Below are positions 45,801 to 60,800 of a DNA stretch of 64,000 nucleotides, in pieces. A program made the translations under genes and the position numbers. The notes under the pieces are model-generated. The model was given only the letters and a program-made list of their open reading frames with translations. It had not been told where the DNA came from and ran no database searches. Positions within the stretch are counted from its first letter, which is position 1; the number at the start of each line of letters is the position of its first letter. This stretch comes from Opisthocomus hoazin (Eukaryota > Chordata > Aves > Opisthocomiformes > Opisthocomidae), in assembly GCF_030867145.1 (NCBI RefSeq), contig NC_134428.1:26513320-26577319 (forward strand). The letters run 5' to 3'.

Positions 45801-48800
45801 CGTTTTTTTGCAGGTGGCCAAGTTAGATAATGTATATGTAATAAAGAAGCAAGAAAGGGGAAAGAGCTGATTTTTCTCCTCGCTTCCCTTTCTGACATTT
45901 TATTTGCAGGTAGGCTTGTGGAAAGTTACTAAGGTCTAACTAAAGTGTATGAAAGGAGTGAATACAACATGCACAAAGTTAGCTGTTTGGTCTAGTACCT
46001 TATTTTTCACACCTTATAGATTCTACTCAACAGTACTGTAGGGAATAATTGATTTATTGTGTGACTAAATATTAAAGTTGAGACTTGCTTTCTGTTTTAA
46101 AAGACAAGCTGTAAATACTTCGCCTGGCAAATATTCTGTAGTTCTTTATGGTGAAAAATTGCAAGGATTAACTTGCTTAGCACTTTCTTCTGAAAATAAA
46201 GTATTAAATTTGATGTTTAGTTCTTTAGTACTCCTGCAGGAATTTAATTTACAGTTCTTGACTGTGCTGTCCAACCTTTCTATGCTCCATTTACATACTG
46301 CTACCTCTGTGTGACTGCTTCTCTGCTCTTCACCCTAAACTGTTCTCTTTGCCTCGTAGAATTGCTAGCAAGGAGCCTAGTATAAGAAGTCTTTTTGTGT
46401 TTGTTAGCATGAGCCCCTATCCATGCTGTGCAGCACCTCTTGATATTGGTGTGCTTCATGAGGTAACTGGTGGTGTGGAATTGGATCTGGACTATGGTGA
46501 TTACAGATGGCTTTTGTTTCCTTGTGAGCTGGCCTGGATCTCTTTGCGTGAAATGAATTCTCAATGGCTTGTTTACATATAGCTGTTTGGGCCATAGGCT
46601 GACTTTAGGTTCTTCGAGATTTTTGTGGTTTCCTGTTTCTGATCTGTTTTGAGACTTTGGGGGGTGGGGAGATGGTGGAAGGATGCCTTAAATAGTCTCT
46701 GCCCCTGAAGGTGCTTGGAACTGAAGTGCTTTGCTCAACAGTAGGGGAGGTTAGAGGGTAACTTGCCGATGTGCAGGTTCTTATAAATCCTTTCATTAGC
46801 CTTAATCCCTACTTCAGTTTGGAATTAGAATCCTGGAAATTACTGGCAGGAAATACCACTGTATGTGTAAGGTTGTCAAATTTAGAAAAACGCATTTGCA
46901 TTAACTAAAAGTTTTGGGTCAACATTGCTCTGTATGAGAAATTCATTTCTGTAGAAAAAATCAGCCTTGTGGAGAAAATACCTTTGTTCCCTAAATGAAG
47001 AGTCAAAACAATCTAAAAATGTAGAACTGTTCTCTGTGCTTCCAAATCCTTGAGACTGTTGGTTATATTTTTGCTGATAAACCATGAATCTGATTTCCTC
47101 AATACTCACTTGTGGATAAACTATATTATAGATTTACTGCAGAAAGTGAGGAATTGGTAGGTGATCAGTTACGAAGGAGGTAGAGTGTTAGAGCAGTGCT
47201 TTGTTTTTGATGTTTAGAGATTGTTCATATAAAATAATACAGTGTGTCTCCCCAAACCTTAAAACACTTTTTTGTATACCATAAACTTTGTGAGAATGTA
47301 CATCCAGAAAGATTTAGAAGAAAAATCAATCAATTTTGATTCTTCTTCAAAGTTAATCCTCTTCATTATATTTGAAGGTAGGACTTGTATCTTCCAAAAT
47401 TGATTCTGAACACAAGACAAACAACTGCCAACTAGATACTAGAGTTTTTTTAGGAACCTACTTCTGTCTTATAGTAATACAAATAGAAGTCCCTGAAAAA
47501 ACAATTTTGCTAATGAAATTCGCATAGGTTATTACAACATGACATTGTGTCAGGCTTGGCCAGGGCTTTGTGTATGTTTAGTCTGAAATAACAGTATCTT
47601 ATGATGATTTATTATAGGTATTTTCAACATTACCTTCATATTGCCAAAATTTTTCTTTAAATTGTGTTAGGGCTGATAGTATATCAAACAGACTACATCA
47701 ACTTGAATTCTTTTCATACTTCTGTTTCCCGTTATTGCAAAGGTCCCAGCCAGTTTAGGTGGAATAGTGTCTTTGAAGAATTACCTGTTCCAAGCTTTCC
47801 CCTTGCATTAGCACTTACAGTCTTTCATCTTTAAATGTATTACCAGGACATTATTTTTTTAAGAAGCCTTCTTTTCTTGTAAATGGTGGTCATTTCTATC
47901 AAGATACTTTAAGATAATTTTTCGGGTAACAGTTTTATGCAGTGCTTCAATGTATGCTTACCTTCCAGCAAATGACACTGTGGATGAAGGTGAGCGTGGT
48001 TGTGTTGGTGGGTCAGAGCCTAGACTTCTTTAATAAGTTAGCATGGCAGTCTGTTTAAACAACAAAACAATCCTCCTTTTATACAGCTGGATGCTTCTGA
48101 AATTTGCATGGTTTATTCATAAAAATGGTCTATTAAGCAATAAATTTTTCATGTGGCAACTTCTGAGATCAAAAAATTTCACTGCCGATAGATGTATGAC
48201 TTCAGATTCTTTTGCAAATTAAAGTTACATTAAAATAGCTGTTGAAATAGGAGATTTCAATCTGTTCTTTTAAATGTAGTAATCAGTAACCATTTATGAA
48301 CCTTGATCAAAGTATGGATTTTGACATATTGACTTTGGACTGTTTTGGTGACTGTAATGGTCAATTTCTTCAAGACATGGAGCTGATGAGCAATTTGTTG
48401 GGTTATGAGCTAGATCTTAAGTTCTCTACGGTAATCTTTCCATACCATTTGATGATGAGATGTGAAAGAGTGGTGATGCAGCTCTACACAAGCGCAAACA
48501 ACTGTGCTACAGAAGATCAATGTTTGATGCTAATGCTTTTTTAATATCTACAAATAACTAATATTGGAGTATTGGTTTGTTTACTGCAGTTTGAAGAAAA
48601 TGGCTTACTGTGATCTACAAAGAACTACACTGTAGGAAAAAACATTCTGTTGTCCTGGGAGAATATCTTCAGCACGTTTGTAACCTAGTACAGTTTTTAA
48701 TAAGTGCCTTGTTTGTGTTTTGGAGAGGAGTGTTTGTTCTTAGAAATGCCTGTTGATTTTATTTGTTATGATTTTGTGTTAGACACTTGAATTATATGCC

Positions 48801-51800
48801 TTTAGAAATGTTGAACAAGATCTGTCATTTCAATATAAACTTCACGTTCACTTCTTGTGATATGTTGAAGATTAACCAGCTTGTTTAATTAACTGTTTTG
48901 TATAGCACCCAAAACCAGGAGATTTTTAAAAAATGCCTTAGTGTCACCCCTTTTGATCAGATTTTTTTAACTACATTTTTTAGTGCTGCATTTTGCACTA
49001 TGCTGCACAGAGGTAAGTCACTAAAGTATGCTTTAATGTTTTCATCCCAGAGAAGACTAGGTATTTGCCAATGTAGTATTCAGTTACAATATTTATTTTT
49101 AAAAATATATTAATTCTTTTCAATGAATGAATGTTGAGGTGTGGTTCTTTAAAGCCTTTGACATTTTTTTTTTCCCTCAGATTTCAGAATCTGAAATCAT
49201 ACTACTTAGTCTAGTTTTCTTACTGTCCCAGTCTAGTGGTATTCCTTCCTGATTGGGGAGATATGTAATCTTCTATCAAGCTGAAAGTGTGAGAAGAGTA
49301 CTTGTTTTTAAATACCTCTCAATTACTATGGCTTTTAAATTTTTTTTTAATATAGCTGTATGTATTTGAGTGTCAAAGTTAATCTGTTAAGTGGATGAAC
49401 AGTTCACTGTTTGTGTAGTGCATTCAGCAGTACTGCTGAGGCTTGGCTTAATCGGAGTTTTGTCCTGTCTGTTACATGCTTGGTTTTATTATAATGCTAA
49501 GACAGTCTGACAGCATCTTTTGACTCTTTTTCAGGCATATGAATAGATTTTCTGTTTTTCTTTAGGCAAATATTTAAATTCCTTAAAGGTAAGAATAGAG
49601 TTGACAAATAGGTATATTATTCAAATCTTTAAATGATCTGAAAAACTTCTAAGCATATATAAATGGAAACTGGCATGCAATGGAGTTTCATAAATTATTT
49701 GGTATATTGTATCTGTCTGTATGTACACATGTACAATTTGTTAATAGAATGAGGATGCTGTTGGTCACTTAGCAGAAAGTTTAACAGTCCATTTTTAGAC
49801 AGAAGTCCAGAGCATAGGCAGGAGGATATAAGGTATGAGAATTGATGTTTACTAAAGTTTGTGAAAGCACACCCTGAAGTTAACAAAAGTACGCTGTCTG
49901 TTATTATTCTGGGTTGCCTTGATTCATGGCAGTCACTCCAGTGTAGCAGTGTACAAAGTTTGAAAGGAAAACTGGTGTGATAGGGATCACATGATAGTTA
50001 TTATGCTTCCTGCAAACCACTCCTGGGTGGGATTGGTGCATAATGGGAAGTGCCACCTGTACTGTGCTCTCTGCACTGGAAGGTGAGCCTTTTAGTTGGA
50101 TTTTGTTATTCTGAATTGGTGTTTCTTTGTATCTTAACTTACGTTTCTTGTAGCTGAACTGCCCTGCTTTTGCCTGCATTCTCTTTTTAGGTACTATGAG
50201 GAATAGTTTGAGGACATACATGCAGGCCCATCTTAGTATCTGACCTGATGAGTTGCTTTTTTTCTGTTGGAATATGCTGGAACTTCCAGGGTGTGTTGCA
50301 CTCTAGCCTTTGAAGTGGAGGCTATCACAAATAGGTATTGGAGAACCTGGAGAAGGTACACATTTTCATTGTGGGATATGAGGGGGAGGTAGCCAGTGGG
50401 AAAACTGTGCATAATATCTGTTAATTGCCCCTTCTTATGCTCTTTTTCAGATGCAAGATGTGTGTCAGATGCAGTTGCTGCATCTTTGTCAACCCTCTGA
50501 AACACCAGTGTGCCATGAAAAGAATATATTAAATATAACTGCCTAGCTGTTCATTTTTTCCCTTTGCATTTTGCAGATAAATCCTTAGGAGACCTCAGGT
50601 TGTAAATATTTAAATTATAAGCAATACAAAATAAACTAAATTTCAGAATTTTTGGCTTGTATGATAATATCAAAATAATTTACAAAACCTCTCAGGCCAA
50701 GCCTGTCTAACTTAAACTGTCTTTAGCAGAATCTCAGTATTGATAAATAGTAGCAAGTCAGCTTTATCTCTAAAACTACAAAACATCTGTCCGATGAAAG
50801 CAATTGCTTTCTCTCAATGTGAAATAAAGGCCTTTATTCGTTCTTAATTGCACATATAGGTAAATGGACTCCATCTTTTTACTTGAAAACAAGTCTATTA
50901 ATTTGGACATTGAATCTTAGATTCACAGATTTTGGAAGATCTTCCTGTTTCTATATCAAAGGGCTATGTTTGGCAGAGATGTAAAAGCTGTGATAGGATA
51001 CTGTGACAGTCAGGGAGGATATCTTACACTGCATCATGTAGTGTCTGTTTTGAAAGCATCTCAAACTCCATTTGCAAGTGAAAAGATTTAATTCATAGAT
51101 ATCCTAGACTGCTGCTGTGTTGCTTTCTGAATCCTATAAATTCTTAAGCAGACTTTACTGATGTAGAGCATACATGTTTGTGTTGGTTTATCTTCATGAT
51201 AGTCTGTGAACATCTTATCATAATTTAGTCTAACACTTATGACATACACCATTCAGTAATTCTTATATCCAGTAAGACTTGTATTGAATTGCAGATGATC
51301 CTAATTTTTAGTTCTGTATTCTCTGATACCAAAAGGCTAAAACAGTCAGATTCTTTAATAAACATAGATTTCAGGAGCTTAATCTAGTTAGATGGTAAAA
51401 TGTTTTTCCAGGAGTTCACTGTCTTGATTTTCTCCTGAAACTGGTTTGTTTTGGTTTTCTCCATAATTTTTGCACAGTACTAGTGGCAGTAAGACTTTCC
51501 TTGTCCGAGTTGATGCTTTCTAGTTCTATATATTCAGGTATGGACTATCTTTTTGTCCACTTGTTTCCCACCATTAAGTTCTTGGACCATATTTTAGTTT
51601 GTAATAATGTTTTGGTAAAGGCAAAAGTAAGGTCTCACTGTTTGTCTAATTAACCAAAGCTGTAAACTGCTTTGAGATACACTTTTTTGCCAAGTGGGGT
51701 GTGTGTGGTTTTTTTTCTTCAGTCTTTAAATTTATGCAGTTAATCTTCTTTCAGCCTTTTTGGTTCAAGAGTCAATCCAGGTGTGAACTGGAAGAGATAC

Positions 51801-54800
51801 TTGTTTGGAGACGGCTAGTAGTTACAAGTTGTTTAAGAATTTAACCAGTCTCACTTAGAATATATCCTGTATTTGTTTTCCTCAACAATATTCTGTATTT
51901 CATGTGTTACATAATGCCAAGTCAAATGTTGTATGGATGTCTGTCTGCATGATTTCATTTACTAGACCTGTAATAGTTTACCATAAAAAAAATTGGTAAG
52001 AGCGTCTTTGCCAATGTTCTAGCTTATACAGTCTCATCAGCATCATTTATAATCAAAACAAATGTACTAGTTGAGGTGTAGAGCTCATGTTGCTTTGTGT
52101 AAATAGTACTTTCTATTAGCAAGGTCTGCTTCTAAAAAAATTTGCCTTATAGGCCTTATAGGTGAATGGAAGAGATTTTCTGATCATGTCTGCTGTATGT
52201 CCTAATGCAGCTGGAGATTCAGTAATACAGTCAGCAGTTAGACTCGGTGTTATTGGACAAGTGATAGGTTAGGACTCTATTCACACTGACTTGTCTTTGT
52301 AACAGAAATGAGATTTTGCTAGTAGAGTTTCAGTGGTAGCAAAGATTTTCTCAGTAATCTTCAGGGTTCAGTACCATGTCACTTAGGATAGAAGTGAAAG
52401 ATACTAGAAGCTTCAGAAGGCCTGGTCTCTACAACTATTTTTTGCTGCCGTTAGTATTGGTGGAACTGTATCAGCAAAGCAGTGTTGCAGATTTTGCAGT
52501 GGGAAGATGCTGGTAGAGATGCAGTTGTTGTGGTTGTACTTGCTTTGGAGAAATGTGATATTTGTTTGATGCATACTGTGTGCTTAGATATATTAAAAGT
52601 TGTAGTGGTAGTGCTGTTGTCAAAATGTGGAATTGCAGAAAGGATTCTGAAAGGTATAGGTCCTTTTAGATAAGTGGGAGCTTTGCCTGTGGCTGGCTTT
52701 TCATACAAAGGGGAGCGAGGAAAGTATAAAAGGAAAAATGCAATGGTATCTCGTGGGCTTGTTGCATTGATTCGAGTTTTATTATCTTTTGTTTCTATTG
52801 TTTGCAGGCAAAAGGGGAAAAGAACAATATAAGGACTTACTTCACATGGCATGTAAATAAAAGGAAGCCTATTTCTAGTGATTTAGAGAAAATTAGTTAA
52901 TGAAGATTTCAGTATGTTGATCTGTAATTCCACTTACCTTCAGCAGTTTTGTTATTTTCTTCCTTATTAGCTTTTCAAACTCGCAGTCTGTTGCACTAAG
53001 AAGGAAACAATTTCCTCATTGGAAGTAAATTAGAAACAGCACCCTTAAGAGCTTAGGAATGTAGGTAGTGTTAGAGACTAGTTTTTGAAAGCAGAGATAA
53101 AATGATTAGATCGGTGGTTATCAGTGTGGTGCATGGTGCTCCATGACATGCAATAGGTAAGTCTGTTGTCGCTGTGTGAGGGTCTCTGCTTTCACTGGCT
53201 TGCCAGCTCAGAAATGTTGATAATTGCTGGAAAGAGGGCATCCTCAAGATTCTGAGAATTGCAGATGCCGTTTAGAAGGTTTTTAAACTCTTCAGTGATT
53301 GACTCATATCTCACTAAACAAGTCTGTATCTAGCAGAAGCACAATCTTACATATCTTTTTTTTTTTTTTTTTTTTTGCGAAAGAGTGGCTGTATGAGGTT
53401 AGACCGGATGAGCTAGCCTGTATTCTGTCTCTGGCATATGTGAAGACATGCGTGTAGAAACATGTATAATCTCTGCAGACATGTTTTTTTGAATCTTTCA
53501 AAATAAAAGTGAGAAGGTAAATACAGGACACAAGATTCTAAACAAGAATACGTGGAGCGTGGAAAGACAAGTGTAGGAGTGACCTTTGCTATAAATGTTC
53601 AGGTGCAACATACCTAGTTGCATAGATCTGTCATTTCTTAGGTAACTGATACTTCAAATCTATTGCATCATCCTCTGTCCTTCTTGTTATTAATCTTGAC
53701 TTTGCTTTCTCAGAATATATATATCGGCTATGGAGAGTGGAAGAAATAGAGAGTTTTAGCTGTACTCTTTTGACCTTGTTACCTTCATCTCAATTTAGAA
53801 AGTACATGTTTGCATGCTTAGAAATGTTTGTGTCTCATTGTTCTGTAATGCCACTAAATGTGTAAGCAAAGTGTATTTCTGAATTGTATCTTATTTTTGA
53901 AAGAAGTGAATAAGGGCTGCTTTTACTTACTGTATTAAGCACAGCCAAGTGAGTAATTGCTCATTTGGGAGCTAGTTACTTTAAGCCCATATGCCTGATT
54001 GAACACAAGTCCAATTCCCTTCTAAAGTGTTTTCTGATAGAAATGTAGAAAATTGTTTGTGAATCAAATTTAAATTCATGAGATAAAATATTCTTTTTGT
54101 CAGAAGTAATGTTTATTTGAATATCAACATGAAGTATGTTATAGGTTAGGTCAGGGTTGTAGAATAATCTGTTTTGAGGTTATAAGACTTTCATTCAGTC
54201 ATAGTTTCATTCTGCTAGATGTATGTTAGAATATTGAGATTAAAAAATAATGTTCAGACATGGTGTTAATTTTCTTAAATATTCCCTCTGTTTGCATACT
54301 ATTTCAGTTTTTATTGTGAGTAATTGTTCAGCAGAGCATTCCTATTCTCTGTGCTTTCTGGCCAGTTTCAAGTAAAACATTTGAAGCAGACATGTGACAG
54401 ACTAATGGAGGTATATTACAAACAGGGAGGGAAAGCAGTGTGACATGTTTTCCTTGGTCTTACTTGAGAAAAATTGATAAAAGGGTACAAAATGATGATT
54501 TGCTTTGTCTATTACAAGAATCAGTATTTGGAGTGTATCTTTTTATACTTGCTGTTTTCTGGGCTCTATCTGGTTCTTTGCTTTGGAATTGGGATGTCTT
54601 TACGTGGTCATATGTACAATTTAAATAGCATAATCTCCCTTGTTTTAAAAGGTTATGGACCAGAGCATACTTCAAAAAAAGTATTAGATATTGCTGATTA
54701 TTAAATTCTCCAGCTGATCTGCCTTTTGTATGTTGTTCTGTCTTTTCCTTCTGTCCTTCCCCAGTGCGTATTGAAGAGAAATACTATTGGAGAAAGTGAC

Positions 54801-57800
54801 ATTCCAAGTAAAAGTGTAGGAATATATCCTTTCTCTCCATTAAAGTTTTCATGCTTTATTTGTTCATTTACAGTTCATCTTAACTTGAATCTCTAAACTA
54901 ATGTTAGTCATGAATACAGGTGTTTATTTTCATCTAGTTTCAGGAAAACTAGTACTTGTTAAGAGTGGACAGATGGCTCTGCCTCTGAGCACAAAATACA
55001 GTTTAAAGATCGTGTTATGCATAGGAGAATATACTCTGAAATTTGATACCTTGGTGTTAGGGAGCGTTTTTTTGAGTTTGAAAAGAGCATTTCTGAATTA
55101 AAGCGTTTGGATTTTTGATTTACAGCTATATGTGTGTGCGCAGAATGACCTGAACAGAGTTGTTTAACAAATTAAGAGCTGCCATTTCCAAAATAAATAC
55201 TAATACTCCCTCCTAAAGACATTTTAATGGTAACCCTTTCAAACAGAACTTTATATGAGGCTCATATGGAAATAAAGTGCAGATGTGTGTGGTAATTATT
55301 TGAAGATATGGAAATAACAGTTTAATTTCTCTTTTCAGTATGATGCAGTTCCAATCCAGTCTAGTGTGGTGTTATGCTCCTGTTCATCCCCTTCAATGGT
55401 GAGGAACCAAGCAGATGCCAGCACTCCATCTGTCATTTCCACCTGTGGCAGCAGACAGGGATCTAACATGGAGGGCACTACAGCTGAATCAAGATCTAGT
55501 TCCAACTCCCTGCAGCAACATACAGGACAGCAGCCTCCACAGCCTCGAAAGAAACGACCTGATGATTTCAAATTTGGGAAAATTCTGGGTGAAGGATCTT
55601 TTTCAACGGTAACTTTACTTTTTATAAGAAGTGCCAAATATCTTAGATCAGCTTCAAAATTTGTTGTGCAAGTAATATTGCTGAGATACAAATCTGGAGA
55701 GAACGGCTTGAAGTGTAAATGAGCAGGACATAATGATTTCAAGTGTTGCACTAAATGTGGGTGCTTATTTTTCAAGTACTTTCTAAACTCGTGAGAAGTT
55801 CCGTTGTATCCTGATGACTTGATGCTTGGATTTTTAGGAGACATCACTTTCTAATGTAAGTTTGATAGCACAATGGATTATGTTAAAATTTTATGATGAA
55901 AAGAATTGGAACTGGGTTAGGAGTTTGTCATAGTGAGAACTTTTCTACGCAATGACTTGTTTGTGACAGCAGCTACTGCCAGATGCTTAGGGAAGAAAGT
56001 AAGAACAGCGACACTTCTCCAATATTCTTTCTCAGCCTCTAGAGTCATGGCCCTCAAGGACTTCCATGAGCCACAGTTATTATCTTTCTATTCAGTAGCT
56101 TTAGATCAATTGTTTCTAACTTAATTCTCACATCGCACAGGAATGAATTACTTAAGTGTTATCTTAAAGAACCTGTGAAGCAATTAATACTTTCATTTGA
56201 TGCTTTTGTAGCTGTACCATTGTAAGACAAGAAGTAATATTTCTGTATCTTTTTCACGTGTCATTTGTTGTATGTACCTTTTGGTTCTTGGTCTCTAAAT
56301 GTTGTTTTTTCTGGTTCTTCCTATACAGTCTACTGTGGTGTTTAGGAAGCAGGCCTCTAGTAGTCATCAAGAGTAATTTGCACTGAAGTATGTAGTTTGA
56401 AACTTGCAGGTTTCCCTAAAGAATCCAATGGAGTTGCTACCTCTTGGGTATACCAGAGTACACTGCTTCAGTGAGATGCTTTTCTGCTAGTGGTCTCTGA
56501 AAGTTAGCATGGCATTCTAAGTGGCCAGACTCTGAAAATAAAATTCTGTGTGTTCACTGGTGGATGGTTTTTTTTGGTCCCAAGTCTAGGTAGCGCAAAT
56601 GTATTGAAGCAGGCAACAGGAAAGACTGAATACCATTAAAATGTTAATCCCTACGTAGCCTTATTCTTTTGCGTTTTACAAGCAGGATTTCAGTTAACAT
56701 AATCATCTGGGCCTCACATAGTTCTAGAGAAAGCATGTTGGGGAGTTAGTTCTTCCTGCCTGTTACTTCCTCTGTCAGCCTAGCAGTTCTGGTCCATTAT
56801 TGCAGTGCTATGACTTTAGAAACTGATCAATAGTTTTAGGGACGCATTTCATTATGATCAGACTGCACAGGAGATGCTTGCTTATTCTCCTTTCCATGGC
56901 CATTGAACAGGTTACAAACTGTTGCTGGAGGGGACTTAACAGTACTTGCTTATTACTATTTAAAAAAAAAAAGGAATGGCCAGTCCTGTCTTCAGTAACT
57001 GATTTTTTTTTTTTTTTTTGAAATTTTTTTAAATTTAAAAACTAAGCTCAGGATAAAGACTGTAGCCTTCAGCCTATAGACTGCATTCTTCAAGAAGGAA
57101 ACTTGCTTGTTCATCTTACTGTAAATCACAGGAGGATTAAGCTTGCAAGGGACCTCTGGAGATGGTCTCATCCAACCCCTCCGCTTAAGCGGGACCGCTT
57201 AGAGCTAGTTGCCTAGCATCATGTCTGGACAGCTTTTCATTGTCTCCAAGGATGGAAATTCCACAGCCTCTCTGGGCAACCTGTGGCAGTGCTTGGTCAC
57301 CCTCACAGGAAAAAAGCATTTCCTGACGTTCAAATGGAACCTTCTGTGTTTGTTTGGCCCACTGCTAAAAAGAGCCTGACTCCATCTTCTTTACACTTCC
57401 ATTTCAGGTATTTATTACATTGGTGAGATTTTCCCCGAGATGTTTCTTCTCTAGGCTGAACAAATCCCATCTCTCTCAGCCTTTTCTCAAATGAGAGATT
57501 CTCCATTCTGTTACGAACTTTAGTGGTCCTTCTCTGGACTCTTAGCTAGTAGCTCCATGTCTGTTTTACAGAGGAGTCCAGGACTGGACATAGTACTCCA
57601 GGTGTGATCTTACCGGTGCTGAGTAGTGGGGAAGGATTACCTCCATCAGCATGCTGGCAACATTCCTCCTAATGCACCCCAGGATACCATTCGTCGTCTT
57701 TGTGCCAAGAGTGCATTGCTGGCTCATGTTCAGATTGGTGTCTGCCAGGACCCCTGGCTCCTCTTCTGCAAAGCTGTTTTCCAGCCCATCAGCCCCCAGA

Positions 57801-60800
57801 GTATCCTTGTTTATGGGATTATTCCTCCCCAGGAGTTTGCAGTTCAAAAAAGGGAACCGCATGAGATTCCTGTCTGCCCATTTCTCCAGTCTGTTGAGAT
57901 CCCTCTGGATGGCAGCACAACCCGCTGATGTATCAACATCAGAGCTCTTGATCTGTGGGGGCATGTATGTTCACATTGTTATCAAAGCATCTTGTTAAAC
58001 AGCATATGCTTTGTTCTTATTAAACATGGTTGTAGATACAGAGATCTGATTGTACTCCCCAAGGTCTTCACCAATATTCTGACTGAAAAAGTGTTCACCT
58101 CAAAAAGCAGGGGCCTTCGTATTACCATGCTTTCAATGACATCTGCAGACTAAAAAAAAAAAAAAAGGGGGTCATAATGAATATATTCAGTTTTTTTGGA
58201 CTTCTGTTAGGCTATCACAAACTCTATCTGGTTTAGTGCTGTATTTCAAATTCAGCAGAGGTGCACGTGATCTTGCCTTGGGATTCTTCTTCAGAGTATT
58301 CTGCAATTTTGTTGACCTCCTTCTGCAGCTCTAATTGTGCTTGGACCCATGCTTGATATTAAAAGGTACACACATGGAGGGCCTTCTAGTTGTTGCTCTG
58401 CTCTTTTAAAGTAATGAAAACCTACTTACTTTGTAGACAGCTTCAAGCTCCTCTCGGAATAATACCTGTTCTGTGGCGGCAGAATTACAGTGCTCCTGTT
58501 TGGGTAGGCATGCTGTCCTACTCACCACCTCCTCTATGGCTAGTACATATTCTGCCCCCCCCAAGGGTTCCCAAGTACGCATGCTAGGAGGCAAATACTC
58601 AGTCCTGTGTACTTAGAACACAGCTGCTCAATATCAGTGTAAGCGTGTGGGTAATACATCTGAATCTAATGGTAAAATATTTGATACCATGCAGGACTGG
58701 AGGAGAGTCAGTCTTTGGAGCTATACAGCTTTAATTCAAGTTCGAGAGTTGCTAGCCAAGGTGTATTTTCACCTGTGTCAGTTGATCACTTCTGACTACG
58801 GACTCTGTGTGTATATATAGGCAAGATTGCCGTTGGATTTTTGTTTTACTGATGGCATGGAATTGTTTTATGAAAATGTAAAATACCAATTTCCAAAATG
58901 CAGAAATTTAGCATTATATATCTGTGTATTTATTTAACAACAGACTTTTAAAGTGACATGCTTTCAGTGGCTTAAATGGTGAATTGATTGATGAAACTTG
59001 GCAACAAAAATTAGAAGAGCTAAGAACATTCTCATCTTGATTGCATAGCTTTAAATAGTATTACCTGTGTACACAGGAAGGTCTCAAAAATTCCCTATGC
59101 AGAGATGCAGCTTGTAACAGACTGGTTGTTTCTAGTGGAAATTTTCATTGAAGTACTGTGAACTTCAGTGTGTTTGTAGAAGGTGAAGTTTTTTAGAAAA
59201 TTAAAGATGCCTCTTACTACTGAACTGAGGTTTCAATTTTCTGATGCTGAAAGAGTGCAACCGCATGCACTTCTTTTGCCTGAAAGTGTCTTATTTAGCA
59301 GCTCGTTTTCCTTAGTGCCTAATATTTAGTGTCAGATGTAAGATGAAGCTTTTTTGGAGTACTCTGTTATAACTTATTTTGCAAGGAGTTAGGATGTAAT
59401 GAGAAGTGGATTAGAAGCAAGGCTGCTGTAGTAATTTTAAAAAAAATAATTAAAAAATAGTATATTGTTGAGATTCTAGCAAGGTGTTGAATGCGTATAA
59501 ACTTAAAATGAGAAAACCCCTGTAATTCTCTGTTACAGGATTATTGCTCAGATTCATGCAAGAGGACTTCTCAGATTGTCTTAAAAGTTGTCTTTTATAG
59601 AAGTTCTTTCTTGATGACAGCTTTGTTTCCTTAAAAGCTTTTCTTTTTAAAAATATAGAACTGCATGCCTGAAATTTTATCCCTTGCTTCTACCAATTGG
59701 AAATCTCTATTTCCCTTTCTTTAAATCTTTTTCCTGTCAAACTGTAAGTAGTTGAAAGATCTGTCCAACTTCTTACATAATCTTTGCCATTTATGTGAAG
59801 AAAAACTACTGTGACAGATTTTTATAAATATTCCTCAGAGCACTTACTGGTGTGGGTTTTACCCCCACTCCTGTTAAGAAGATTTGGCCATTTTCTGTGA
59901 CTTACACTACAATCTTCGGAATTTTTCTGGGGGGAAAAAAGTGCAAATCAGTGATTACCCAGTCAGGTGTATAAATCTTTTAGCAAAATAAGCATCGTTA
60001 CGCTGAACTGAATTTCTGCAGAGGTCTTGCTGAAGCCAGCATAATACAAACATGTGCTTAAATGTCTTGCTGATTGCAGTTGTGATCGCTTATTTTGGCC
60101 AATTGGTATTCAAACATCTACTGGAAGATCAAATTCAATGTTAGTGTATGTCTTTAATGATGGTTACAATGTATTTTCTCTCCTCTGGCAACAGGTTGTC
60201 TTGGCTCGAGAACTGGCAAGTTCTAGAGAATACGCCAGTAAGTATTGACTGTTTCAACGTGAACTTTTTAAAAATACAGTATCAGTGTAGTCCTGTTACA
60301 AAACACCTGTTCAAAAGACAGAATAGGGTTTTATGGTAATTTTATCTAAACAAAAAAGCCCCCGAACCAATTGCTTAGATGGACTTCATTTGGTTGTACC
60401 TCCTGCATTTTCATTCTCTTTTTTCATTAAGTTAAAATTCTAGAAAAACGTCATATCATAAAAGAAAACAAGGTGCCATATGTGACACGAGAGAGAGATG
60501 TAATGTCCCGCCTGGATCACCCTTTTTTTGTGAAACTCTACTTCACCTTTCAGGATGATGAAAAGCTATGTATCCTTTGCATTTTAAAACTTGCTGCAAC
60601 ACTTTCTTGAAAGTAACAATCCCCTGTTTTGGTTTGTTTGAAACATTGCCTAACAGGAATGATGACAATAACTTGAGGTATTTAAAATATCTTACTGTAT
60701 GCCATTTTGCAATCATGCTTTTAATAGAAATTATGCAAATAGAATGAGTGTGTGCCCTCAGAGAGAAGAGTGGGTGATTTGCAGGACGGGAGATGAATAA

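Larger units (their letters stand above)
42881..55338 (+). other. PDPK1: PDPK1 intron 1
   Basis: 12.5-kb phase 0 intron. The first 560 bp are CpG island; the rest is AT-rich with no transposon or exon recognised. Simple tracts: a C-rich run at about 44994-45020 and a T21 run at 53356-53376. Confidence 0.85.

Noticed and set aside
55335-55847. 170-codon minus-strand frame over PDPK1 exon 2
   Set aside because: Antisense shadow of a coding exon; no independent motif.
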